From positions 1,116,001 through 1,180,000 of the forward strand of contig NC_064447.1 of NCBI RefSeq assembly GCF_023343835.1: a stretch of DNA of 64,000 nt, read 5' to 3'. Below the pieces are notes generated by a model, which made no database searches, was not told where the DNA came from, and saw only the letters and a list, made by a program, of their open reading frames with translations. Below, piece by piece: positions 1 through 14,200 of this stretch. The position numbers were made by a program, and so were the translations under genes. Every line of letters begins with the position of its first letter. Positions within the stretch are counted from its first letter, which is position 1. This stretch comes from Lagopus muta (Eukaryota; Chordata; Aves; Galliformes; Phasianidae).

Positions 1-576
1 CCATTCTCAAACAACACTCCCTAAGGATAATGACAGAAATAAAGAGCAAGGAACATCCCACACGACCCAGCACAGAAAGTTAGCTCACAAATATGAAATT
101 CTCAGTTTTTCTAGGCACAACCATCTTCCTGCTACTAATACAGGCCTGACTCCCTGCTGGGAACAACTACTGATGCTAACATGGTTTTTACACAGGTGCA
201 TAGTTCCTATGCCAGAGAATGTAGCAATCTTATGTGGTGTCTTGGAATGTCATATAAATCTCATGACTTTTTGACTGACATCAGTAAAGTCGCTCTGGGC
301 TGCACAAAAGGTGCCTCAAAACTCGTCACGTTTTCCCTAAACGATAAGAGCATAAGGCAAACTATGGAGCAGTAAACCAAAATCTGTGCGAGCAGGGTAA
401 AATGGGAAAACAGCAAATGCCACCAGTGCATCATGAGCAAGGTTACAAGCAGAAAGTCTCAGTCAAATGCCTTGTAAAAGCATCTAAAGGCAGGCAGGCA
501 GAATTCCATCCACCGAGAATAGTGCAAGTTGGGAAAGTGAACCCCTGATAAATGCCTAAGAAACGGGGAAGTTTTG

Positions 577-582
577 TTTATT
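577..582 (-). terminator. Candidate CRAMP1 polyadenylation signal (AATAAA)
   Basis: This is the first canonical hexamer on the minus strand after the stop codon. No clear GU-rich element was recognised, so use of the site is a guess. Confidence 0.4.
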
Positions 583-1123
583 TAGTAACATTATAAAGTT
601 GAGGTTTATATAGGACTGTCCCCTTGGAAAATTTCAGAGAGACTTAAAAGAGCCAGAGGACTGGAGAACAGACAAGTGCTAAACAAAGGGGCACAGAAAG
701 GTACTCTCTCTCTAAACTGGCAGGAAAGGAAATAGGAAAAGTCTCCTGAGTTATAAAGGTAGAATTGAAGTAAAAACCAACTGCAAAAAAAGTAACTTTA
801 GATTCCTTTCAACCAGCTGGAATCAGGATCTGGGTCTTTCAGATATTGAAAGACTATCATTAAATGCATAGGGATTTAGCAGAGGGAGTTCCAGATCCAT
901 CAGTGCCTGGGAGCAACGGTAAAGAAAAATGATGCCCTGAGGTACTGCAGAGCACCTGGAATTCATAGATCAAGGAGCAGCTAAGGGATTAAGACAGGAC
1001 CTGACACCTTTTCTCTTCATGACACAAGACAGATTTCAACAGCTCGAGCATTAAAATAGTTTTTATCTATAGATTACATTACTCTTTCCTATTTCGTCTC
1101 CTGGGAAAATTCTCAGCGCTTGC

Positions 1124-1159
1124 TTTTTTTTTTTTTGCTTTTTTTTTTTTTTTTTTTTT
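1124..1159. repeat. Poly-T tract (A-rich on the CRAMP1 strand)
   Basis: Two T runs split by a GC. In the CRAMP1 3' UTR this would be an internal A-rich stretch, a common site of oligo-dT mispriming. Confidence 0.9.
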
Positions 1160-2066
1160 GAGAAAGATAGCAATATATACAGGTTTCCAGCACAGCCAAA
1201 ACTAATGACAAAGCTTTCATAGTGATAAACTCTTTTGCAGTGTTTCCTGACACGAAAAGCAACTGTTCCTCACGGAAAGTGGAAAAGCACTTTCCAACCC
1301 CTGGGGTGAACTGTGAACGTGGTGAAGAATCTGAAAGGTGAAGAACGTGAGTGCAGTCAGAAGGATGACAGATGTGTGAAGGGCTTTAAAACTAGAGTAA
1401 ACTCCCCAGGGATCCATGCAGTCTGGGAGAAGGGTAAAGCAGAGCTCCCCTACAAAACAAGAAAGCAGGCATGGGCCCCTGCTGGAATGGTCAGAGAAAG
1501 ACAGGCAGAGAAACATAAAGCTCTATGAAGCATCAGAGAGTTGCAGCATCTTTGAAGAGAGTGCAACACATTTCAGTTTGCCTGCATTCACACACAGAGT
1601 GCCAACCAGGACATGTCAAGACGCAAAACATTTTTTATACCTACCCACCCACTTCATTCTCCACAGCTTCAGTGTGGAATCCAAATCATGGTTATTTTGA
1701 GAACTATGCAAAAACAATTCATGTAGGGGAGCTTCTGGCAATACCCTTTCCTGCTTGAGCTTCTTGCCTCGGCCATTCCAACGTACAAGTCCAGGACTGT
1801 CTCACAAACCTGCCATCTTATACCACTGATGCAGGGGACACACTGTTTTCTGTAATATCATTCCACATTTTCTTGTTCCCAGTATATTGCACATTCCAGG
1901 ACCTGCAAGCAGTTCTTCAGACCTTTGAAGACAACGCTTCTTTTTCAGAAAGAAGTGCACCAAGACAGGGACAACTGAGCGTCTGCAATCTGCTCTTGCC
2001 ATGATCCAGCACTGCAAGCTCCAACTTAAGCTGAACAGTCTACACCAGCCTGCTGGTCTCAAACAC

Positions 2067-2231
2067 TCACTGGGAGAGATCCCCAATAGGGGGACCACCA
2101 CCTCCTCCATCAAACAGAATTTCCCTGCGCGTTGGCTCAGGTATGGATAGTTCCTGGGCAAGGTCATTAAAACGAGATATGTAATCAATGCTGTTTTCAT
2201 TCATCATGCAAGCCAACTGGGAATCCACCAC
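2067..2231 (-). CDS. CRAMP1: CRAMP1 exon 21, last coding part (residues 1268-1321 and stop)
   Basis: Acceptor TCTCTTACAG|GTG. It encodes [20 protein letters not shown] and FNDLAQELS, then a five-Gly stretch and GDLSQ before TGA at 2,069-2,067. The 3' UTR follows in the same exon. Confidence 0.95.
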   Translation of the reverse strand: MVDSQLACMMNENSIDYISRFNDLAQELSIPEPTRREILFDGGGGGPPIGDLSQ

Positions 2232-5200
2232 CTGTAAGAGACATGACAGAAGAGTTACATGTCAGTGGAAATTTCACAGAATTGAAGGGCAAGGGAGGAC
2301 CTGTGATCACCTTGTCCAACTCCCCTGCTCAAACCAGGTCAACAAGAACAGGCTGCCCAGGATCACATCCAGTCAGGTTCTGAGTATCTCCATAGGTGGA
2401 GACACCGTTACCTCTCTAAGCAACCCGTTCCAGTTTCTGACGACCCATAGCAAAGAAGTTTTCTAATGTTTACATGGTCTTCCATGCGTTTCAGTTTTTG
2501 CCCACTGTTTCCTGTCTTTCATTCTCAGCCTCCCCTCACATGAAAGATGCTCTTTGTCTCACTTCATCTGAGTTAGAGAATAGCTCTTAAGTGTGGTTAA
2601 ATGTAAGCCTCTCAAAAAAAGAAAAAGGCTCTGAACGAGCCTTACCTGCACATCCTTAATTCAGCATGAAGCTGTACCACTAAAGGTGTTGTGCAAAAGC
2701 TGTATATATATATTGCATTCTATTTAATACCTGCATTTTTTGTAAATAAAACTTGATTCTGCAGGACACTTAATAATAGGCCTTACAGAATCCTCTCATC
2801 ATTAAAGCTATTTTTAATGACACCTGCTTCCTCTAAAGACTCCCATACAAACCTGCATCTGCCACAACAGCAAGAAAACACTGCAGCAGCTTTGGCGTGC
2901 CTAAAATTTTGACTTAACCCATTTTCCTCTGAAAGTAGTTTGTAAGATCAAGGGCTGCACTGTCACTTCAAAACCACAAAGAAACTAAAGGCATGCATGC
3001 TAATCAACGTGCATACTCTACAGATTCTCAGTTTGCAGAATCTTTGCATTTACACCAGGAAATGGAGCTGTGCATAGACTCTGATGCTCAAAGAAACACT
3101 GGACCAACATTACTAGCTTCCTGCAGCTTCTGGTTACAAAGTTCATATACAATTTCTTTATCCAAATCCAATAGAGGAATGACATTTTCCTTCCCTTGGG
3201 ACAAGCACTCATGAAGTTACTCTGTACATGTTGTTACACCAAATCAGTGACTGTAAATCATAGGTTAATTAAGATTGGAAAGGACCTGAAGAAATGTCAA
3301 CAGACTGCTCAAAGCAGGGTCACCTAGGAGGACAGATCACCTTATCTGGGGTTTTACCCTCATTAGTCCTGAGAAGTTCTCAAGGCAGACACTGCACAAC
3401 CTCTCTGGGTGACCTGTTCCACTGCCTATTTATCCTCAGGGTGATAAAGCTTTCCTTTATAGCTTCTGTAGTCAGAGTCTACCTCTACCTCCTCAAACCA
3501 AATATAATTCTACCAATAGAGAGGATAACTACATTTTTGGTAACTTAGCATTAGCCATTTCATGCTTCTTCTTTCTGGGCCTATTTGTTTTTTCCTCCAA
3601 TTGTAACGTAGGTGCACCAATATTTAATCCTTCTCTAATCCTTTGTCTTTTCAACTCCTGTTCTATAAAGTAGGACACACAAAACAGAAGAATTAAAGGG
3701 AGGATTAAAACTCCCTCTGTCAAAACAAAGCTATACCCAACAAGGCCAGTATGAGCTCTTCCAGCAAAAAGAGCCTGTGTCAAAGTTTATCCAAAGCAGT
3801 TCCACACAACAGCTCTCACCTGAGACCATTTCACATCATTCATTGAAGACTGTAAACTTATTTTCTTAAGCTGCAGAACAGATATTACAGCATCTTTGTC
3901 TTAAGTGCCTCAGGAAGATATGATGGACAAAATGCAGTAACAGTGTGCTAAAAAAGGAAGCCAAACCAGCTGGAAGCGATTTGATTACATACCTCTGCTA
4001 CGTCTGCCAGAGAGCGCGATACAAAAGAGTCCCGTGAGTTCCCATCCAGAAGGCTAGGTCCCAGCAACGAGGTGCCACTGGCAGTCCCAACAGGAGTTGG
4101 CAACATCTTCCGTCCCTTCTCAGGGGATATGAAACTTGCTGAAAAGAACAGGCACATCAGTAAGACACTGCACAGAAAAGTTTGCCACAACAAGGACAAA
4201 GACAAGGGAACTACAAACGAAGGATGACTGTCTCCTCTATCTCCTATAATTACATGTTGCCAGTATGAACACCATCAGCAAAGTGCAGGCTCATTAAGTT
4301 TAACTAAAAAAAAAAAAAAACAACAACCAAAAAAAACCCCAGGGCGAGCAAATAAACAAAAAAACCACCCTCCCCCAACAAATAAACTCAATGATCTCAT
4401 CTCCGAAGCCAGGCTCACCAAGCACACAGCAAAGCCTATTTTCCAGCAGCAGAGCCAAGGGCACCTTTTCATTTTGGCAGAACATCCAAATGTCTCAACC
4501 AGCTGATGAGTCAGGCCCCAAGCAGACTCCAAAGAAGTACCAATGAATTATTCACCCAAAGGTATGGGCTTCAATTTAGCAACAGGATTGTTTTAGGAAC
4601 AGATTTGCGAAGGGAAAGAAAATGCATCCAAGGCAAAAAGAACAAAAAAAAAACCCCAACAACAAGAAAAAAACAAAACAGTAAGGGAAAAATTCCACAA
4701 GTGTCCTACTTAACTATTTTCCAAAGGATCACTTCCAATAAACAGAGGATTTTTCTGTTTTTTGTTTTTGTTTTTTTCTTTCTTTCTTTTCGTACACATG
4801 CATTTCCTCATATACCAACACTCACAAAATAAGCTGCTGAGAGACGAGTCTGTGGAGTCATTGGGGTACCACTGAGGGTCGTGGCTGGGAGAGGCAATCC
4901 AGTTCTGCTGAGGACTACTGGATGGGGACGGAAGACTTTTGGAGCTGTCACTGCCATTCAGCTTTGCAGGAGAAAGAGAAACCCCTTCACCTGTAAGCCA
5001 ACGTGAAGAGTCACTGGTTCAGTCCATGTGGTGAAGTCACAGAACACCACAGCAATTTACATGAAAAACAACAAGAAACCACCTACATACATCAGAAAAG
5101 ACAGGTCAGCCACGCAACGGGTTTTCAAAACACATCTTAGAAAAGTTCAAAAACAGCTTCCCAAAAATTTCTGCTGACGTGCAAGATGACAAGGATTCTT

Positions 5201-8200
5201 TTAATTACTGTTTTTAACGCTAACAAGACAACCTTAGCTAAACTCAGACTTACTGTATTGACCAGAGCTTATAGCTATTTCAATGATAGAATCACTGATT
5301 TGAGTGGCAGGTTCCCCTTGAGAAAGTACATCTTCAGGTGGTCCAGGCAGAGAAATATCCAGGAGAGCAGAAACATTGGGAGGAGAGAGCCGGGTACTGG
5401 AAGCCTCTAGTGAAGGAAGTGGAGGAGTGGAAAGTCCATTTTGGAGGGGAGTCTTGGACAGCTCTGACAGGGAAAGGACTGACGTGCCCTGTTACAAGAA
5501 GCAGAGTGCAGTGTTCATGAATTTATGGCAGTCCTACATACATCTCTGAAAAAAAACAACTTAGCTTCTAAACGACAGAATAAAATGATGGAGTTTAAAA
5601 GATAGGACAATAACCTAATATATTCTTAATACTTCTTTTAATGATCAAAAATGCCTCAAAATATTCTTCTCGCTTAGCTACAGAAGATTGTTTCCATATT
5701 TTGGATATCCACTCATAAGTACAACTCACGTTCTTTATATAAAAAAAGATATCTGCAAGCACAAGCAAATGTTTCTCAGCCCATAACCTACCAAGTCATC
5801 AGAAAAAATATTGGTCGGTAACATTCCAAAGAACATTTAATACATCTACAAAACAGAAATAAGCATTGAACTATAATAACAGAATTATTTTCTAGGACCT
5901 GCAGGATAGTTTTTAAGAATTAAGTATTACATTTGCCTTTGTACAGACAAAAAAAAGCCCTGTAGCTGCCTAACGATTATGAAGATTTTAAAAGCCTATC
6001 TCCTTACAGCCAGACTTGCCAAAACGAAATCTTCTTTTGTAAGCAATCTTGGTTCTAGTGCCCCTTAGCACAACTGTTTGTGTTTTTTTCTGATGTACAT
6101 CAGAAAATGAGTAATGTTTTGAAAACCCAACTGGTATTACCAGTTATGTACCCGTGCTCCCAGGTAATTGCATACCATTAATAGAGTCTTGTGGGAAGTG
6201 CCAAGTCCTGCACCTGGGCAGGAACAAACCCATGCACCAATATATGCTAAGGGCTCACCAGCAGGAAAGCAGCTCTCCAGAGAAGGACGTGGTTTTCTGG
6301 TAGAAACCAAGCTGAGCATGAGGCAGCAATATGCCCTCACCACAAAGAAGGCTAATGGTATTCTGGGCTGCATTAGGAAAAGCACCGACAGCACATCAAG
6401 GAAGGAGTTCCTTCCCTTCAGCACTGGTGAGGTCGCACCTGAAGTGCTGCATCTACTTTTGGACTCCTCATTAAAAACTGAGACACAAACATATGAAAGA
6501 GTCCAGAGAAAGAAGTGGAGCATCTTATAAACATCCTTCCCCTACAGGAAAGCCAGGGAGTGACTTCCATAAGGGCATGCAGCAACCGGACAAGGGGAAA
6601 TGGTTTTAAACTGGAAGAGGGTAAATTTAGACTAGATATGAGAAAGAAATTCTGAAGGTGAAGGTGGTGAAATGCTGAAACAGGTTGCCCAGCAAGGTTG
6701 TGATGCCCCCTGTCTGGAAACACTCAAAGCCAGGCCAGATGGGGCTGTGAGCAAACTGGGCTACAGGGAGGCATCCCTGGCTATGGGGGATTGGAACTGG
6801 ATGATCTTACAGGTCCCTTCCAAGCCAAATCATTCTATGATTCTATAATCTTCCTATGATCTCTCCTACATGGAAAGGAGAGAGCTGGGACTCCAGCTCA
6901 GAGAAGAGAAGGCTCAGGGGGAATAATATTAACATACATAAATGCCTGAAGGGAGGGTGCAAAGAGATCAGAATCATGCACTCTTCAGTGCTGCTCAGTG
7001 ACAGGAAAAGAGGCAAAGGGCATAAACTGAAGCACAGAGACTTCATCTGAATATCAGAAAGCACTCCTTTACTGTGAATGATGACTGAGCACTGGCTTTT
7101 CAGAAAGGCTGCTGAAATACTCATCCTTAGAGATCATCAAAAGTCATCTGGACGTGGTTCTGGGCATCCTGCTCTAAATGGCCCAAGCAGAGCAGGGGAA
7201 ATCTGGACAATGTGACCTCCAGAGGTCCCTTCCAACCTCAACCACTTCGTGATTCTGTAATATACAGAGTGATTCTGAGAAAAGGAACCAGAACCTAAGA
7301 CCTCATTCACCACAGATATACCCTTAGTAGGTTCATATCCCCAGCATAAATATATATATTAAAAATACATATTTAAAAAATAAAATATATAAATATAAAT
7401 AGAAGTCTGAAGTAGAAGAGGTAGGAAGCTGGCATGGCTGAACAAGGACGTGCTGATCAAACTGAGGAAAAAGATGGAAAGTTACAGGCAGTGGAAGCAG
7501 CGATGGGTGGCCTGGGAAGAATAAAGAGATGCTGTCTGGACATGCAGACACAGGATTGGAACGAGGCACAGATGGAACTGAACAAGGGATATCAAAAACT
7601 ACAAGGAGTTTTACATTATATTGGCCAGAAAGACAGAGGAGAGTGCACCCCTTCTTATAAATAACAAGGGAAAACTGGTTCCAGCAGTTATGGAGAGGGC
7701 TGACGTACTCAGTGAGTTCTCTGCCTCAGTCTTTCTTCACTGGCAGTCAGGCTTCCCACACCACTCACATCCTGCAGTCTCAAGGTGAGGCCTGGGGGAG
7801 CAAAATCCCTCCCAGACTAAGAGCAGAGGAAGTCTGAAACTGCCTCATGAGACTGAATGTGCACAAGTCTGTGGGACCAGATGACAAGCATCTCAGAGTT
7901 CTGGTTAAACTGCCTGATGTGGTTGCCAAGCTACTCTCCATGCTATCTGAGAAGTCATGGCTGTCAGGTGAAGACTGAAAAATAAAGAAACATCACTCCC
8001 ATTTTCAAGAAAGGGAGAAAGGAAGACTTGAGAAATGACAGGCTAATGAGCCTTACATCTGTGTCTGGGAGCAGGGAGCTGATTCTCCTGCTATGTTAAG
8101 GCACATGAGAGATAAGGAGGTGACCCAAGAGAGCTGGCACAGCTTCACGAAGGGCAGATCATGCCTGATCAATCTGGTGGCTTTCTGTGATGGGGTGACA

Positions 8201-11200
8201 GCACCAGTGGGCAAAGCAAAGGCAACTGCTGTCGTCTACCTGCACTTGTGCAAGGCCTTTGACATGGTCTCACATGACATCCTTATCTCTAAAGTGAGAT
8301 GGATCTGAAGGGTGTGCTGTTTGGTGGATAACAAATTGGTTGCACGATGGCAGTCAAAGCGTCGTGGTCAATGGCTGGAGCTAAATGGGCTTTGAGGTCC
8401 TTTCCCACCTAAGCCCTTCTATGATTCTACATCCTGACAAATGTGCTTCCTTTCCTTTATACTCTTCAATTAATTTTTATCTTTATTTTTCTGCCTGTAC
8501 CTGTCACAGCTCATGGACGTCATGGACCCACTGGAGAAGGAAGGTGGGGACAAGATGACAACACTCTTAGACAGCAAGTATGGCAGCACCTACCTTCTAA
8601 GTAACTACATCTTATTGCATCCAGCATCAAGAAATGTGATTTTCTGAAGTGGATGCTGACACAACAATCATGTTTTTAGGCTTAATATTCCTCCCTCAGC
8701 AATGTACTGAAACAAGTATTCCTCTTTCAGCAAAGGACTGCTGAAATCTTTCTTTGTGGAGTCTAAAATACACATGTAGTTTATTGCTGAGCAATCATAA
8801 ACAAGTCAGACTTGTATATCCTTCAGAAGTTAGAGCCTGTCACATTTGTTTTGCATTTTTAGAGAATGGCCTCCAATTAAATTTGAACATTGTTTCTGAA
8901 TTTCTTTAGATGCTAGATTTTCAACTCTACCAAACACTAATGATGGAATGCAACTATCTGAGAATAAGGGTATCTAGCTAGTAGGAGCAGCGGCGTTTTT
9001 AAAACATTACTCCTTTCATACAGCTGCTCTTTCAACACATACTCTACCTGAAAACCATCAGGAACTGTCTCCTGCTCGTGACGTGTTGGTAGGCTGATAA
9101 ATGGAACTCGACACCCAGAGCTTGAGCCCTAAAAGGAATAGCAGGAATCACATAGGTCACACTTTCACATAAGATGATGGAAATATAGCTAGGGAGATGA
9201 GAGAAGTGTATATCACCATTTATGCATGTTCTTTCTACATACTCTGCCTTTCAAAATGGTCCATCAGCTCCCCAAGAACATGACAAGGACTGACATGCAC
9301 CAAGGATCTCAGCAAAGGAAACCAGCAATGAGAAATCTGTTTTCATTCCAATTGCATCACAGAAATCCATGTTTTGTCCCCATATTTCTTTCTGAGTCAC
9401 TGTATCTTGAAATGCTACTGTTTCTTTTTATGCCCAGATTTTTGGATGGACAACTTGCACAGTGTCACAGATGATGGCTACTTTATGGGATGGAAATCCA
9501 TTCAATGCAATGGTGATTTGATCCTTCAGCCCCTGAACACGTGCCACGCAGCACAGCCTAGGTTTGCCATGGTAAGTCACGTCTAATAGCAAGCTACAAG
9601 ACAAAGGTCACTGGAAACTCATCATTACTACAGCTTTTCACACAATGGAAGGGCAAACTCAAGAGACTCTGACCTCCACAGTGGTGATGGAGCTTCCATT
9701 CTGATGTGCAGTCGTCGACTCCTGCCCTGTTACCACTGTGGTCACTCTGTCTGGTGACAGTGGAGATACACCTGACAAACCATCTGCATCCAGGACAGGC
9801 ACAGGGCTACCAGGGATAATACCAGCACTTTTAGCTGCCAAGTCAATAGCACCTTTGGTGAAACAAACAGAACAAAAAGACACACAAAAAAGACACATTT
9901 CAGGTCTTTTCTTCACACAATTACCTTGTAGTGACACTCCTAAAACTAAATAAATTAGTTTTTTTAAACATTGGCCAGTAAATGAAAACTTGATTCATGC
10001 AAAAAGAATGGTTACTATCTGATCATCTCTATCCATTTTTCCTTCATGATGTATAATGTTCATTTCAGCTGAACATTTACAATTTTTTGCTCTGCTCCTG
10101 TATGTTGTCAGGTATATCAAAACAGTTTGGTTCTCCCCTCTTTTTTTTTTGTCCTGAAAATTATTACATAGTTGGTTATGCATTTCCTAGAAATTTCCTA
10201 CAGTTTAACAGAGGAGGCATAGAAACAATAGTTTTACTTTGTTACCTTGCCCCCAGCAGCGATTTAGACTCAGTATATAAACTTAGGTTACTGCATGAAC
10301 AACATCATCCAGATCTTTGAAAATCCATGTATACACCTGAATGTCTTCCCGTCACAGAGAGTTCTCTAAGCCTCTAAGAGGAACTCACTGCATTATGTCA
10401 CTAGGCACTCTAGTTATAGGACCATCTTTTGTTACAAGGCAGTTGCTGCTGGGGCTATGCTGGCTTTTTCTTCTTTTTTGCAGAGCTCCCAGTGCCGTGT
10501 TCGTACACGACTGAACAAAACTTACAGCAGATGTCACCACCTCTTTCTTTTTTTTTTTGTAAAGTGGTCTTGCAAAAAACGATCAAATAACCTATCACCC
10601 AATTGCTCACCAATTCTAAACCCCTTTCTAGCAAGTTAGACACTGCAAAAAAAACCCAGTCTGGAATTTTCCAGTGACCTCTCCCTTTCTCCAGCCACGA
10701 AGTCTGCATGTAAGATGCCATTTACAACATCCCACGTTTTCCTTGACTTCAAAAGGCACTAACCATTCTTACCCAGGAAGAAGAAACCAACAGTGTAACA
10801 TCACACAGACCGCGACAGACCTTAATTTTCACTGCTTAACAAATGACTTACTGGACAGATGGTTGGTAGCCTGTGTTGGAAGAACTTTGGGCACAATGGG
10901 GCGCGAGACAGCAGCTTTAGTCAGTGAGGACTGGATTGGCCGAAATGAGCCTCTCCCTAAGTGAAAGATTAAATACCAATCAAGCAAATGAGATCTGACA
11001 TCTTCAAAGCAGGGCACAACAGTTCAGTGGAAGAAAAAAATACTCATTCCAAGCAGCAGCTAGCTTCCATGAATGCAAACAGCAGACACAGAAACAGACC
11101 TAAAGACTAACACAAGCTAACCAGCGCCTTATCACAGAAATGCAACAGCAGGTGCTGCTGTGTAACTGAAGCTGCTCTCCTCGTTTTGAGTGAAGATAAC

Positions 11201-14200
11201 CTCTAAGCTCTGACGTTGATTTTGTGATTGAAGCTGAGATCTGAGACCACCTGTATTACCACTGTACTCAAGAGAAGCACATCAGCAGGAAGGGACAAGT
11301 AAGTATACTGCTCCACCAACAAGAAGGGCAGCATTTTGTTTACACTGCATGAAACTCAAAGAGCACCCCAGGTACCAGGAAAAGTTTCTTATAAGACCCA
11401 GACCAATGACTACATCCTACAGAAAAAAAATTATCTTAGTAATTTATTCCAGTTTTGTCTCCTTGTGAAAAGGTACTGCTTGCTCTCCCCTAATTTCACT
11501 GCTGGGAAATGGGGAGAAGTGTTGTTTTTTCCAGTCATAATCATGGTTCGCTGAACAGCTGCATGTTCTTGTGGGAAGTGATTCAATCAATTAATAACTA
11601 CGGTTTTGAAAAGATATTTTCCTCTTCTCAAAAGTGATTCCTTTCTGCAGCTTAATGAGACACCTCCTAACAGCAAAGAAGTGAAAGAATGTACTTGAAA
11701 CTCACCTGTAATGGACGAATTGGATAGAATAGAAAAGGAGCACACGTGCTGGGACGGATTTCCAGATGGCCTGGGGAGCAGTGTTCTCTGTGTGACAGGA
11801 ACAACAATAAATCAAAACACATTTTATTACAAGTTGAGTGTAAAATGGTCTTCCTGGGCACAGAAGTTCATGACACCTTCTAGAGTAAGAAGCAGAATGT
11901 TATACAGATACAAATGGTGTGTCCTCTGTAAGCTACGGTAAGAAATCTCCACATGGACAACTCTCAGACAAATGTGAGTTAGAACTGAACTCCACTCTGA
12001 TTATTCATGCAATCATTTTTAATTTTCCCAAGATGCTACAGTATCTTGAGCTTAAGGATTGGATCTGGACAAACCGATCTCCCATCACAATTACACAAGA
12101 ATGAATTGAAGAGGGAACTGCATCATTTGTCAGGCTTAAAAACCAATGGAAATGCAGAGAGTGTCTCACTACCACAAACCAACTGCATGCATCTTCTAGG
12201 TCTCCTAGAGCCGTAGAGACCAAAGGGTATATTGATACTTGATAACTTCCCTTTCCCCAGACGAGTGTCCACTATTTTATTTTTATTTTTGTATGTTCTC
12301 CACCTGCCACAAGACCCTACAACAACCTGTGGTCCCACTTCACACATTATTCTCACCTGTACTACTAACGGCTTTCGCAAGTGCCGGTTCCTCAGCTTCC
12401 TTGGCTTTGGCAAGAAGAAGTCTGACTGCATCTAGGGAAGAACAGGGAACGCATTAGGAAGTATTTTAAGCATGCACACAATAAACTACATCCATAAACT
12501 CTTTTTCAATAAAACTGCAACTATAATGTTGCTTTGTTCCATACTGTCTAACAGTCTTTCCCAAACTGCCATTAAGTTACATGCATCTCATTTGATTCTG
12601 ATGTTCTATCCCCACCTATTTATGCTTTAATTGAAAGCTCCTTAAACACACAGTCCAGTAAAAGAAAATGGAGCAAGAAAATCCCATTTCCTTAACTCAA
12701 AAATTAACACTTATATTCATATCTCCAACCTTCTGCTAGAACAACTGAAACACTGCTAGAAGTTTCTCACTAGCAGTCCATTATTTTTCTTCTTGTTTTA
12801 CAGGGACAAAGCTTTCACCTCACAGAAAGTCATTTCACTACTTATCTACCACAGGTTGGCAAGAAGCTGTTATTGAGACCGCATGAATATTTCAATTAAA
12901 TACAGCAAATGAAGTTGTATTAAAATTCATTGTACGTTTAGCCAGTTGTGATCAACCCGGCCAAAAGATTTCTTTGGAGCAATTTAATTAGAGAGCGAAC
13001 CAGGTCCATCACGAAACATGATGGTGGCATTCAGCTCTGAAGAAGTGACATCAACCTCAAAAATAACCAAAATGTGATTAAACTCAGCTGATACAGCTTC
13101 AGCACTACTGGAAGCGCTGCTCTGTAGGGACGCCCATGCCTCCTGATGAAATAAAAAGCCTATAATCCAACAAGCTGCTCAGGCACAGAACGGCACGTCT
13201 TCACACACTGATCTCACTTACACTGATTGTGTCTAAGTGCTGACGGAAGGTCAGCTCTGCTTCCTTGCTAGGCAAGAACAGCTTCCCGTGGCGGCTGTTG
13301 GGGGGCAGAGTTGTAGGAACAGCAAAGAGTCCACCATCAGCATCAGCGCTTCCAGAACTCGAAGGTCCAGCCACCAGCAGAGGTCTGGGGAGGTTTCTCA
13401 AACCTGGAAGATTTCAGTGCAATTTAAATGAAGACAAAAATAACTATCTGGTAACTGAAGGTTACAGAGAGCTCAGACTTATGGATCCTGGCCCTGCCAC
13501 TGTTTGTGGCCTTCCAATACTTGAAGGATGTACATAAACAAGAAAGGGAAAGACTGTTCACAAGGGTGGATGGTGATAGGACAAGGGGGAATGGTTTTAA
13601 AATGAGACAGGGAAGGTTTAGGTTTGATATTAGGAAGAAGTTTTTTCCCCAGAGGGTGGTGAGGCACTGGAACAGGTTGCCCAAGGAGGCTGTGGATGCC
13701 CCAGCCCTGCAGGCATTCAAGGCCAGGCTGGATGTGGCTCTGGGCAGCCTGGTCTGCTGGTTGGTGACCTGCACACAACAGGGGGTTGGAACTGGATGAG
13801 CACTGTAGACCTTTGCAACCCAGGCCATTCTGTGATTCTATGATCCTATGATTCTATTGCATTGCCTTCACCCACTGTATCAGAGGTGGATGTTGGTGGG
13901 ATGGCAGCAGAGGTGGACCCTTCCCACCAACACTCTGCTGCGTTTTGTTGCTGTGTGTCAGATGGCAGCCAAGGGGCACTTTGACAGAGCAGCATCTGAC
14001 ATGGAAGAGCAGATGAAGCAAAAGGCTGGAACTGAATTCCTCCATGTGGAAAAATGGCACCACTGACACTCACTGACACCTGCTGAATGTTTATGGAGCA
14101 CAAACAGTGAGTGCTGGCACAGTGAATCAGTGGGTGATGCATTTCAGCAGTGGCAACAACACAGTGGGGCACCTCCACTGGTACAGATTCGTACAAGCGC

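Larger units (their letters stand above)
577..2066 (-). other. CRAMP1: CRAMP1 3' UTR (probable extent)
   Basis: This is non-coding sequence downstream of the CRAMP1 stop. The first minus-strand AATAAA is at 582-577, so the UTR would be about 1.5 kb if this signal is used. It contains an A-rich tract on the transcript strand (1,124-1,159). Only its left edge is uncertain, and transcripts may run further. Small open frames on both strands here are not conserved and look random. Confidence 0.5.
2232..9047 (-). other. CRAMP1 introns 17-20
   Basis: The introns between exons 17 and 21 lie here (2232-3992, 4139-4825, 4991-5253, 5489-9047). The largest (intron 17) is mostly three CR1 copies. The other sequence is AT-rich with short A runs (for example 4,306-4,321) and nothing else recognised. 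Confidence 0.85.
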
